Assembly (NCBI GenBank): GCA_016788045.1
Contig: JAEUTG010000002.1
Coordinates: 1-64,000, forward strand
Reading direction: 5' to 3'
DNA from: Bacteroidales bacterium
Lineage (GTDB): Bacteria; Bacteroidota; Bacteroidia; Bacteroidales; Lentimicrobiaceae
DNA: 64,000 nucleotides
The notes below the pieces were generated by a model. It searched no databases. It worked only from the letters and a program-made list of their open reading frames with translations, and was not told the origin of the DNA. Within the stretch, counting starts at the first letter, position 1. Every line of letters begins with the position of its first letter. A program made the translations under genes and the position numbers. Shown here in pieces: positions 46,268-54,270 of this stretch.

Positions 46268-46430
46268 TGAGGTGAAGTAAAAAGTAAAAAGTCTAAAGCC
46301 TGCCTGTTTGCCACAGGCAGACAGGTAAAAAGTAAAAAGCCTGCCTGTTTGCCACAGGCAGACAGGTAAAAAGTGAAAGTTCAAAGCCTGCCTGACTGCC
46401 GTTAGAGCAGGCAGGGCTTGTCTTCTTGTC
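46268..46430. repeat. Dyad and heptamer repeat block upstream of lycopene cyclase
   Basis: A unit with the dyad CCTGCCTGTTTGCCACAGGC followed by AGACAGG occurs at about 46299-46326 and again at 46340-46367, separated by GTAAAAA heptamers. A third, diverged dyad (CCTGCCTGAC ... GCAGGCAGG) is near 46387-46414. The two good copies are 41 bases apart and identical over about 40 bases, which indicates recent tandem duplication. Confidence 0.75.
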
Positions 46431-46513
46431 CCCTTGTCTCCTTGTCATTTGCTTTGAAAATTGATCTCTCCGGAAATTCCCCCTCGTCCCTTCACAGCGT
46501 CCCTCGTCCCTTT

Positions 46514-46981
46514 TCAGCGTCCCTCTTTCCGTTTCTTCGAAAACTCCTCATAATAGTACTTCATCGGAGCGACCAGAAATCCGTAGTTGTAATGTGCGTG
46601 GGGGATGTGATGCTCCAGATGGGCTTTAACCGTTGCCCGGAGATAACGGTTAGAGAAGTTTCTGAGAATCGGAACCCTTTGGTGTACATACACATCGTGA
46701 AACATGAAATAGGCAAATCCGTAAAGGAAGATGCCGATACCGATGCTCAGGAGGTAGCTGTTGGGGTCGGTTACGCCAAAATAGATCAGCAGTATGCTGG
46801 GTACAGCAAAAATTACGGCAAACACATCGTTCCATTCAATTTTCCGCCCATCACGCACATGATGGTCCTTGTGCAATACCCAAAGAAAGCCATGCATTAC
46901 GTATTTGTGGGTAAACCAGGCCATAAATTCCATAAACAGAAAGGCTGCAATCACCAGCACTATATTCAGAAAAAGTTCCAT
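46514..46981 (-). CDS. crtZ: Beta-carotene hydroxylase
   Basis: The 155-residue membrane di-iron hydroxylase contains the four His clusters of CrtZ: HKYVMHG near residue 25, HKDHH near 37, FHDVYVHQR near 94 and HLEHH near 120. It adds hydroxyl groups to both rings of beta-carotene to give zeaxanthin, using molecular oxygen. It lies between idi and the cyclase gene. The length and motif spacing are normal. The oxygen requirement is notable beside an anaerobic-type purine island. Confidence 0.92.
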   Translation of the reverse strand: MELFLNIVLVIAAFLFMEFMAWFTHKYVMHGFLWVLHKDHHVRDGRKIEWNDVFAVIFAVPSILLIYFGVTDPNSYLLSIGIGIFLYGFAYFMFHDVYVHQRVPILRNFSNRYLRATVKAHLEHHIPHAHYNYGFLVAPMKYYYEEFSKKRKEGR

Positions 46982-47081
46982 TTGTTGATGTTAATGTTAA
47001 GTTAAACAGATTGTTACAGCGCAATCAACGATTCATTAAACACGCATGCAGATTGTTTTGTTGATGTTGGAGGGGCTGTTT

Positions 47082-47615
47082 TCACATTTTTTTCAGATTT
47101 TCCCTGAAGTATGCCTCAACCCTGTCGAAAGCAATCCGGAACCAGATGGTAAAGGATTCGGGATGCTGGTTCATTTCGGCCCTGATCTGCTGAATATCAG
47201 CATACCGGGTATCAGCGACCTCCTCGGGGTTGATCTGAGGGGTTGCATCAGAAGTGCCGATGAACACATGGTCGAATTCATGCTCGGTAAGGTTGTTGTC
47301 GAGTTCAGCCTTGTAAACAAACGAAAACGCTTCTTCAAAGTCGCAGTCAAATCCCATCTCTTCGTTCATCCGCCTGTGGGCAGCATCCGCCGTTTCTTCG
47401 CCCGGCCGCGGATGACTGCAGCAGGTGTTGGTCCACAGCCCGGGAGAGTGGTATTTGCTGTGTGCCCTTTGTTGCAGGAGTAATTGTCCATAGTGGTTGA
47501 AAATGAAAACTGAAAAAGCCCGGTGAAGGTGAGCGCCTGTGTGAGCCTCCATCTTCTCCATAAAGCCGGTCATGTTGTCGTGTTCGTCAACCAGGATAAC
47601 GTATTCTGTGGCCAT
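47082..47615 (-). CDS. idi: Isopentenyl-diphosphate delta-isomerase, type I
   Basis: The 177-residue Nudix-fold isomerase has TNTCCSHPRPGE near residues 63-74 holding the catalytic Cys, the Nudix-like helix AAHRRMNEEMGFDC, and LTEHEFDHVF near 110 with the catalytic Glu. It interconverts IPP and DMAPP, supplying the right ratio for geranylgeranyl diphosphate. It lies 12 bases downstream of the secreted hypothetical gene within the carotenoid operon. Confidence 0.92.
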   Translation of the reverse strand: MATEYVILVDEHDNMTGFMEKMEAHTGAHLHRAFSVFIFNHYGQLLLQQRAHSKYHSPGLWTNTCCSHPRPGEETADAAHRRMNEEMGFDCDFEEAFSFVYKAELDNNLTEHEFDHVFIGTSDATPQINPEEVADTRYADIQQIRAEMNQHPESFTIWFRIAFDRVEAYFRENLKKM

Positions 47616-47626
47616 CGTCGGTGATT

Positions 47627-48148
47627 TCAGATTTTAAGCATGCTGATGCTGCGCTTTTCTGCGGGAGTGAGGTAATCCGAGTCAAGCATAAACTTCAGCA
47701 TAATATCAAATATTTTCTTGTTCTCCTGAAGCTGTCTGCCTTTCGCCAGGTTCTTCAGCAGAAAGGCTTTGTCTTCTTCTATGTTCTCATTGTACCCCAG
47801 AAACCCGGGAGTCATCGTTTGGGTGGCAAACCTCAGAAACCTGATTTCGAAGTTGTCGGGTTGCTGATTCACGGCTTTGGCCAGCAGTTGTTTGCCGCGG
47901 CGAAAATAGGAAATTTTTGATGCCGGACTGAACAGGCATTGGGGAGCCGCTGCGGAAGATGCACCGTAATAGGCCGTCATTACCGCATCTTTTGGTGGAT
48001 GCTCCTCAAAGTATTCAGCCAGTTTCAGGGAGTTGCAGTCTGTTCCGTCGAGCCCGAAATACGATTCGCGCACCTTATTCTGCCAGGCTGTCTGGGCGAA
48101 CCCAAACAGTGGCAGCATCCACAATGCCAGTAAAAAACCTCTTCTCAT
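47627..48148 (-). CDS. Hypothetical secreted protein in carotenoid operon
   Basis: The 173-residue protein has a signal peptide (first about 19 residues, ending FGFAQ) and an apparently helical mature part. It carries single cysteines near residues 38 and 71 and no known catalytic motif. It ends 12 bases before idi and begins two bases after crtB, so it belongs to the operon. Similar proteins occur between crtB and idi-like genes in other Bacteroidota, as far as I recall. A role in pigment handling in the envelope is possible but unsupported. Confidence 0.65.
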   Translation of the reverse strand: MRRGFLLALWMLPLFGFAQTAWQNKVRESYFGLDGTDCNSLKLAEYFEEHPPKDAVMTAYYGASSAAAPQCLFSPASKISYFRRGKQLLAKAVNQQPDNFEIRFLRFATQTMTPGFLGYNENIEEDKAFLLKNLAKGRQLQENKKIFDIMLKFMLDSDYLTPAEKRSISMLKI

Positions 48149-48150
48149 AC

Positions 48151-48987
48151 TCAGAACATATTTAACTGGTGGCGGATGAAGGAGGTGACGAGCAGTTTGT
48201 ATTTGGTGCGGTTGGGAATTCTGATGCGTTCACGCAGTATCTGCTCTGAATGAACCCGTTTGATCTTCAGGAAAAGCTTGTAGAAGTAAACATAAGCAAT
48301 ATAAACCCCGAACCGCGCCCCTCTTGGAAGCCTGATGATTCCGTTTAACCCGTCCTTAAAATCAATGGCGATATCGTCTTCAATCTTCTTTTTGGTCTCT
48401 TCATCAAACTTCCGCAGGTCAATGTTCGGGAAATAGGAGCGGCCCAGTCCCTGGTAATCGGCCTTCAGATCCCTCAGGAAGTTGATTTTCTGAAAAGCAG
48501 ATCCCAGCCTCATGGCCGGAACCTTGAGATCATTGTATTTCGCATCATCACCTTCACAAAACACCCGCAGACACATCAGCCCGACGACTTCGGCCGATCC
48601 AAGAATGTATTCCTCAAAAGCCGGCTGGTCATATTCGATATCCTGAAGGTCCATCTCCATGCTCTTCAGGAATTTATCAATCAGTTCACGTTCAATGTGG
48701 TATTTGTTAACAGCCCACTGGAAATTGTTGAGTATAGGATTCAGGCTGATTTTTTCTTCAATGGCGAGGTAGGTATCTGCTTTGAACCGCTCAAGCAGCT
48801 TTGCCTTGTCATAATTATGGAATGAATCCACAATTTCATCGGCAAACCTGACAAATCCGTAGATGGCATAGATGGGGTCGTGGTATTTTTTGCTGAAAAA
48901 CCTGATCCCCATTGAAAAGGAGGTCGAGTAAGTTACCGTAGTGAGCTTGCTCGACTTTTTTGAAATCATATCAAACAAGTCTTTCAT
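48151..48987 (-). CDS. crtB: Phytoene synthase
   Basis: This 278-residue squalene/phytoene synthase family enzyme has the two Asp-rich motifs that bind Mg-diphosphate: FADEIVDSF near residue 70 and INFLRDLKADYQGLGR near 190. TYSTSFSMG near residue 20 is the family N-terminal signature. It condenses two geranylgeranyl diphosphates to phytoene. Its start overlaps the end of crtI by four bases (ATGA), so it is coupled to that gene. Confidence 0.92.
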   Translation of the reverse strand: MKDLFDMISKKSSKLTTVTYSTSFSMGIRFFSKKYHDPIYAIYGFVRFADEIVDSFHNYDKAKLLERFKADTYLAIEEKISLNPILNNFQWAVNKYHIERELIDKFLKSMEMDLQDIEYDQPAFEEYILGSAEVVGLMCLRVFCEGDDAKYNDLKVPAMRLGSAFQKINFLRDLKADYQGLGRSYFPNIDLRKFDEETKKKIEDDIAIDFKDGLNGIIRLPRGARFGVYIAYVYFYKLFLKIKRVHSEQILRERIRIPNRTKYKLLVTSFIRHQLNMF

Positions 48988-50471
48988 GGTTTTTTGTTTT
49001 TATTGAGTTTGTCAATTTCACGGGCAACGATCTGTCCGGAGATAATGGCCGGCGGAACACCGGGCCCGGGTACGGTAAGCTGACCGGCATACAAGAGGTT
49101 TTTCACCTTTTTGCTGCGCATGGAAGGCTTCAGGAAAGCCGTCTGCCTCAGGGTATTGGCCAACCCGTAGGCATTGCCTTTGTAAGCATGGTAATCGCTG
49201 ATAAAATCGCGCTGTGAGTAGCTTCGCTGGTAGACCAGGTGCTGCCGCAGTTGCTGACCGGTGTATTTTTCGAGCCTTGCGAGCACCATTTCCAGGTATT
49301 TCTGTCTGATTTCATCCGTATCGTTGAGTCCGGGAGCCACCGGGATCAGGGCAAACACATTTTCATGCCCTTCAGGGGCCACTGTTTTGTCGGTTTTCGA
49401 GGTGCAACTGAGGTAAACAGAAGGCTTCTCCGGCCACGACGGATTGCCGTAGATTGCCCGTGCATGGTCGTCAAAGTCTTCGTCGAACAGCAGGGTGTGA
49501 TGGTCAAGCCGGGGAATAATCGTATCGAAACCCAGGTAATAGATGAGTGATGAAGGAGAGAGGGTTCTCTTGTCCCAGTATTTTTCGGTGTAGTTTCTGT
49601 GGGATTCAGGCAACAGATGCTGCTCTATATGATGATAATCTCCTGAAGCAATCACCCAGTCGGCTTTGTATTCAGATGCGGCTGTTTTCAGTAAGGAAAT
49701 TTTTCCGTTATCCAGGCGAATTGACTTTACTTCCTCGTTGTACCTGAATTCAACGCCCAGATCGCGGGCCAGGGTTTCCATTGCCTCAACCACCTTATAC
49801 ATGCCGCCTTCAGGATACCAGGTGCCCTGCACCATGTCGCTGTAGTTCATCAGGCTGTAAAGGGCCGGTGTGGTTTCAGCGGTTCCTCCGAGGAAAAGCA
49901 CTGGAAATTCGAGCATACGCCTGATTCTGGGACTGTTGAAATACTTCCGGGTGTAAGAACCGAACGAGCTGAGCAGGTTGAGCTTAAGGCCGGCTTTGAG
50001 AATCTCCCAGCTCATAAATTCAGTTACCGAATGACTGGGTTTGGTCACGAACTTGCCCATCCCGGTTTTGTATTTGTATTCCGATTCCGCGAGAAATTTT
50101 TTCAGGTTGCGGCTGCTGCCAGGTTCGAGAGATTCGTACAACGCGAAAATCCCTTCCAGACTTGCAGGTAGAGAAACCTCATCGCCGGGGCCGAAGTAGA
50201 TTTTATAGGATGGGTCAATACGCCGCAGCTGGTAATAATCAGAAACTTTTTTATCAAAACTTCCGAAATAATTCTCAAAAACCTCGGGCATCCAGTACCA
50301 ACTGGGGCCCATGTCGAAGGTAAAGCCGGAGTCGGAAAATTTCCTGGCCCGTCCACCCGGCATGGAGTTCTTTTCCAAAACGGTAACCTTGTAGCCCAAA
50401 GCGGCAAGGCTGGCCGATGCGGCCAATCCGGAAAATCCGGCACCAATGACGATTGCTTTGTTGTGATTCAT
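48984..50471 (-). CDS. crtI: Phytoene desaturase
   Basis: This 495-residue CrtI-type desaturase begins with the FAD loop IVIGAGFSGLAASASLA near residue 7, then GGRARKFSDSGFTFDMGPS near 40. It ends with the family C-terminal signature GQLTVPGPGVPPAIISG near 468. It introduces four double bonds into phytoene to yield lycopene. It is the first gene of the leftward carotenoid operon, and an imperfect palindrome lies 34 bases upstream of its start. Confidence 0.93.
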   Translation of the reverse strand: MNHNKAIVIGAGFSGLAASASLAALGYKVTVLEKNSMPGGRARKFSDSGFTFDMGPSWYWMPEVFENYFGSFDKKVSDYYQLRRIDPSYKIYFGPGDEVSLPASLEGIFALYESLEPGSSRNLKKFLAESEYKYKTGMGKFVTKPSHSVTEFMSWEILKAGLKLNLLSSFGSYTRKYFNSPRIRRMLEFPVLFLGGTAETTPALYSLMNYSDMVQGTWYPEGGMYKVVEAMETLARDLGVEFRYNEEVKSIRLDNGKISLLKTAASEYKADWVIASGDYHHIEQHLLPESHRNYTEKYWDKRTLSPSSLIYYLGFDTIIPRLDHHTLLFDEDFDDHARAIYGNPSWPEKPSVYLSCTSKTDKTVAPEGHENVFALIPVAPGLNDTDEIRQKYLEMVLARLEKYTGQQLRQHLVYQRSYSQRDFISDYHAYKGNAYGLANTLRQTAFLKPSMRSKKVKNLLYAGQLTVPGPGVPPAIISGQIVAREIDKLNKNKKP

Positions 50472-50502
50472 TAATTAATTCTGTGTTTTAGACCGGTATT
50501 CT

Positions 50503-50523
50503 GATAAAAGTTCAGCTTTTACC
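50503..50523. promoter_or_regulatory. Candidate operator upstream of crtI
   Basis: TAAAAG and CTTTTA (50505-50510 and 50516-50521) flank TTCAG, with one more pairing base beyond a mismatch. It lies 34 bases before crtI in a 337-base gap (50472-50808) that otherwise shows no gene. A light- or redox-responsive repressor site is possible; no cognate regulator is identified. Confidence 0.3.
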
Positions 50524-50808
50524 GAATGCGGGCAGTGCTTATATTAACAGTAAATGAAGGGTTTTGTTAAAGCAAAGGGCAAATAAATTAAACAAAATAC
50601 AGCTTTCCGATAAAATCAGATCCACAAACCGGTTCAGCGAAACTCCCTTTGATCGCGATGGGTTTATCCGAAAGTACCTTCATTCTGTATGACAATAAAA
50701 TAGTACCGGATGTTTAAAAAGGATCCGGAACTTTCTCAGTCAGAAAGGGTGGGGCCTTTGGGAAAATTTGTAATTTCGCCTTGATTTTCATCCGATAAAC
50801 CAACAATT

Positions 50809-51378
50809 ATGTTTTTGAAAAACTTTCTTTTAATGGTTGTTACAGTGGTACTGCTGGTTGGTTGCTCCAATAACAATCAGAATCAGGTTACTACTGAAGT
50901 CAAGCCAGATGCAGTTCCCGCGGTGATCGCAAACGATATGGAGAATGCTCTTTCCGGAGTGCCTTCATGGATCAATGAGGCCACGGTGGTGAAAATGCCG
51001 GATGGAATCAAAGCCCATAGCGGAGAATTTGTTACCAGGGTAAACCAAGAAAATGTTTATTCCTATGCTTTCAGGGAAACCTTGTCAAACATCAACCCCA
51101 AACTACCGGCTGCTGTGATTGTCAAAGGATTTGTTTATAGCCCTGAACCCAATACAGCACTCAGTATCATCGTTGATATCAATGAAGAAGGCAACTCAGT
51201 GCTTTGGAAGGCCTATTCACTTACAGATGTTATTGCTGATCTGAACCAATGGAAAGAGTTTTCAGCAAGGTTTACCATAGATCAGCCGGTAAAACCTGAA
51301 CATCAGCTCAAAGTATTTGCCTTCGGCGGGAAAAAGACTGCCTATTTCGATGATTTTGATATCTCTTTTGAGTATTAG
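50809..51378 (+). CDS. Hypothetical lipoprotein (189 aa)
   Basis: The lipoprotein signal ends LVGC (Cys19), followed by an Asn/Gln-rich linker. The mature part is beta-rich by eye and contains YSYAFRE and KTAYFDDFDISFEY, reminiscent of carbohydrate-binding-like jelly-roll domains. No active site is visible. It stands alone on the plus strand, opposite the carotenoid operon. The function is unknown. Confidence 0.7.
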   Translation: MFLKNFLLMVVTVVLLVGCSNNNQNQVTTEVKPDAVPAVIANDMENALSGVPSWINEATVVKMPDGIKAHSGEFVTRVNQENVYSYAFRETLSNINPKLPAAVIVKGFVYSPEPNTALSIIVDINEEGNSVLWKAYSLTDVIADLNQWKEFSARFTIDQPVKPEHQLKVFAFGGKKTAYFDDFDISFEY

Positions 51379-51722
51379 AATCGCTATCCTTTTTTATTTC
51401 TTCTAGCGCTGCCACCGGGTAAAGGAGACCAGTCAGCCTGTTGCTGCTGCTTCATGTATTTACCGGTATGATCCGGATTTCACCTGAATTGCCGGTACCG
51501 GCCCGGACTTAGCCTCAGTTTCTTTGTTTTCCTTTTCCCCTTTTTGCCGAAGGTGGCAGTGGCATGTGTTGAATTGAAATCTGATGTAATATTACCATTC
51601 GCGCTTCCCCCGGATAACAAGGGCTCCGGCTAATTCTCTTTCGTTCAGCAGTAATTAATTCTTTTGGTTCTGTATAAACCGAACTAAAAAGATGTATCTT
51701 TACTTTTTAAAGTTCAGAGCCG
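51379..51722. other. Regulatory gap upstream of the GbsR-type gene
   Basis: These 344 bases hold no gene. The last 60 contain a 14-base palindrome, AAAGATGTATCTTT (51688-51701), overlapping a -7-like TATCTTTA (51695-51702), about 21 bases before the regulator's ATG. A site placed over its own promoter suggests autorepression by the GbsR/MarR-type regulator. Confidence 0.45.
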
Positions 51723-52250
51723 ATGAATGAGATTGATGCCGGCAGGGAGATTATCGAAGAAACAGGCATGCTTTTCGAAAACCTGGGGACAACCCGCATG
51801 GCCGGCAGGATTCTTGGTTATCTCATGGTAAATGAATCCCCCAGGATATCCTTCGACGACCTGGTGAGGGGCCTGAAAGCCAGCAAAAGCAGCATCAGCA
51901 CAAACCTGAAAGTGTTGCAGCAGATGAATTACCTGAGGGCTGTTTCGTTGCCCTATGACCGAAAGACCTATTACATGCTCAACAACAGTGTTTCCTGGTC
52001 TGAGCACATCAGGGCCCGGTCAGGAACCATCGGGCTGTTTACCCGCTTATTTGAAAAAGCCCTGCAAATGAGGGGTAACAAGGCTGACAGCAGCACCGAA
52101 TGGCTCAGGATGGCGATGCGTTTCTATCATTTCTCTGAGCGTATGGTTCCGGTGATCATGGACGCCTGGGAAAAGGAACTTGCTCAGGATATCCCAGTGG
52201 CAGGATCGGTAAGTCCGGATAATATTTCAACACCTTTCAACAAAAACTGA
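51723..52250 (+). CDS. GbsR/MarR-family transcriptional regulator
   Basis: The 175-residue regulator has a winged helix-turn-helix over residues about 25-95. SFDDLVRGLKASKSSISTNL is the recognition region and YDRKTYYML near 80 the wing. A helical C-terminal part probably dimerises. The GMLFENLGTTRMAGRILGYL start is typical of GbsR-like proteins. It precedes and is probably co-transcribed with (four-base gap) the LolA-like and ABC transporter genes, so it likely controls that export system. The ligand is unknown. A palindrome near its promoter fits autoregulation. Confidence 0.88.
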   Translation: MNEIDAGREIIEETGMLFENLGTTRMAGRILGYLMVNESPRISFDDLVRGLKASKSSISTNLKVLQQMNYLRAVSLPYDRKTYYMLNNSVSWSEHIRARSGTIGLFTRLFEKALQMRGNKADSSTEWLRMAMRFYHFSERMVPVIMDAWEKELAQDIPVAGSVSPDNISTPFNKN

Positions 52251-52254
52251 ACGG

Positions 52255-53004
52255 ATGAAACTCTCGATTAAACTTCTTACAGTAGCGCTTTTCCTGATTT
52301 CAGAAATGGTTATTGCCCAGCATCCCCGGGAAATTATCAGCCGTATGGAAGATAAAATGAAGGGCGATGCCAGTTATATGGAGATGAACATGACCACCGT
52401 AAGGCCCCGCTATACCCGGGATATCGGCATGAAAATCTGGAGTAAGGGCGACGACTATTCACTTGTCTTCATCACTTCGCCTGCGAAGGATAAAGGAACC
52501 GGTTTCCTGAAAAGGAAAAAGGAGATCTGGAATTACCTGCCATCCATCGACAGAATGGTCAAAATGCCGCCTTCGATGATGTCGCAGTCATGGATGGGTT
52601 CGGATTTCACCAACGATGATCTTGTGCGCGGAAGCTCCAGCCTCGATGATTTCACCCACCGGCTGCTGAGGACTGAAAAGATGGATGGAACAGACTGTTA
52701 CGTTATTGAGCTGATCCCGAAACCTGAATCTTCGGTAGTTTACAGCAAGGTACTGATGTGGGTGAGCAAGGACAGTTATCTGCAGCTCAGGACCGAGAAT
52801 TATGATGAAGAGATGAAGCTGGCCAACACAATCATTCAGCGGAAAATCATCAGACTGGGCGGACGGGAACTGCCTTCGGTAATGGAAATGATCCCGGCTG
52901 ATAAACAAGGCAACAAGACCATCATCACCATCTCGAAAATAGAATTCAATCCCCCGCTCAACGATGAGTTTTTTTCAGTTCAGCACCTGAAAAGCATCAA
53001 ATGA
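52255..53004 (+). CDS. LolA-like outer-membrane lipoprotein-sorting family protein
   Basis: The 249-residue protein has a signal peptide (to about residue 22). The mature domain is beta-rich, of the LolA-like type: KGTGFLKRKKEIWNYLPSID near residue 83, then PPSMMSQSWMGSDFTNDDLV near 104. These motifs are characteristic of the larger LolA relatives encoded beside FtsX-type permeases, not of true LolA. It probably carries a lipid or lipoprotein between the permeases and the outer-membrane barrel encoded in the same operon. The cargo is unknown. Confidence 0.85.
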   Translation: MKLSIKLLTVALFLISEMVIAQHPREIISRMEDKMKGDASYMEMNMTTVRPRYTRDIGMKIWSKGDDYSLVFITSPAKDKGTGFLKRKKEIWNYLPSIDRMVKMPPSMMSQSWMGSDFTNDDLVRGSSSLDDFTHRLLRTEKMDGTDCYVIELIPKPESSVVYSKVLMWVSKDSYLQLRTENYDEEMKLANTIIQRKIIRLGGRELPSVMEMIPADKQGNKTIITISKIEFNPPLNDEFFSVQHLKSIK

Positions 53005-53040
53005 AAAGCATTTTATCCTGAAAAGTAAAAGCAATAGGAA

Positions 53041-54267
53041 GTGAAAATTCTGGTCACACTGGCCTGGCGGAATCTCTGGCGCAGCAAGAGAAGAACAATG
53101 ATTACCATTGCTTCGGTATTCTTCGCGGTGGCGCTTGCCATCAATGCACAGTCGTTCCAGAAGGGAAGTTATGAGCTGATGATCGACAACATGGTCAGGT
53201 ACAGCACGGGTTATCTTCAGATTCAGGATGTGCTGTATGAGGAGGAGCCATCCATGGACAATTCGCTGCTGATGAGCGACAGCCTGCTGATTTCTTTAAA
53301 ACCGTTTATGAAGCGGATCAATTACATGGTTCCCCGCATTCAGAACTTTGCCCTTGCTTCAGCCGAAGCAGCCACCAGAGGAGCCATGATTACAGGAATT
53401 GATCCCGCAATTGAGCGCAGGTTCAACAACCTGCCTGACCAGGTGGTTGATGGAAGTTACCTTAACGGATCTGACCATGCGGTGCTTGTGGCCGAAGGGC
53501 TGGCCGGATTGCTGAAGGTCCGTACCGGTGATACACTGGTGCTGATAGGACAGGGCTATCAGGGTAGCATGGCTGCCGGCAAATTTCCTGTAAAAGGAAT
53601 TCTGCGGCTGAGGATTCCTGAGCTGAACAACAACGCCGTGTATATGCCGTTGTCAGCTGCACAGGACTTTTATGCAGCCGAAAACAGGCTTACTTCTCTC
53701 ATCATCATGCCGGCAGACCCTGATGATGCTGACCGGCTGACAGAGGAGTTGGGTGAAGCCGTTGACAGCAACTGGTATGTGGTCAGATCCTGGAAATACC
53801 TGTTGCAGGATCTGCTCAGTCTGATGAAATTCGATACCGCCGGCAATATGGTGATCATTTATATTCTTTATCTTGTGATTGCCTTCGGCATATTCGGAAC
53901 CATACTCTCAATGATGATTGAGCGGACGAGCGAATTTGCCATGTTGCTTTCGCTCGGGATGAAGCGGGGAAGGCTTGCCATGGTTTGCCTGCTGGAGAGT
54001 CTTTTCATCAGCTTCACGGGAGCCATTGCCGGGGCGGTACTGGCCCTGCCTGTGGTGGCCTGGTATCACCATCATCCGATTCCCCTGAAGGGCGAGCTTG
54101 CCGAAATGATCCTTCAGTACGGTTTTGAGCCGGTTTTACCTTTTTCGGCTGACCCTCAGATCTTCGTCACGCAGGCGGTGATCGTGTTTGTCATGGCGCT
54201 GATTATCGGATTTTACCCGGTGTATAAAATTTTCAGAATGAAAACAGTTGAACGATCAAGCCGCTGA
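53041..54267 (+). CDS. FtsX/MacB-type ABC transporter permease (first)
   Basis: The 408-residue permease has an N-terminal transmembrane helix after LAWRNLWRSKRRTM, a periplasmic MacB-PCD-like domain (about residues 45-240) and three C-terminal helices with an FtsX core (from about residue 270). It starts with GTG at 53041, preceded by AGGA. It lies 36 bases after the LolA-like gene and three bases before the second permease gene. With its partners it probably extracts a lipidic cargo from the inner membrane, as LolCDE does. Confidence 0.88.
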   Translation: MKILVTLAWRNLWRSKRRTMITIASVFFAVALAINAQSFQKGSYELMIDNMVRYSTGYLQIQDVLYEEEPSMDNSLLMSDSLLISLKPFMKRINYMVPRIQNFALASAEAATRGAMITGIDPAIERRFNNLPDQVVDGSYLNGSDHAVLVAEGLAGLLKVRTGDTLVLIGQGYQGSMAAGKFPVKGILRLRIPELNNNAVYMPLSAAQDFYAAENRLTSLIIMPADPDDADRLTEELGEAVDSNWYVVRSWKYLLQDLLSLMKFDTAGNMVIIYILYLVIAFGIFGTILSMMIERTSEFAMLLSLGMKRGRLAMVCLLESLFISFTGAIAGAVLALPVVAWYHHHPIPLKGELAEMILQYGFEPVLPFSADPQIFVTQAVIVFVMALIIGFYPVYKIFRMKTVERSSR

Positions 54268-54270
54268 CCC

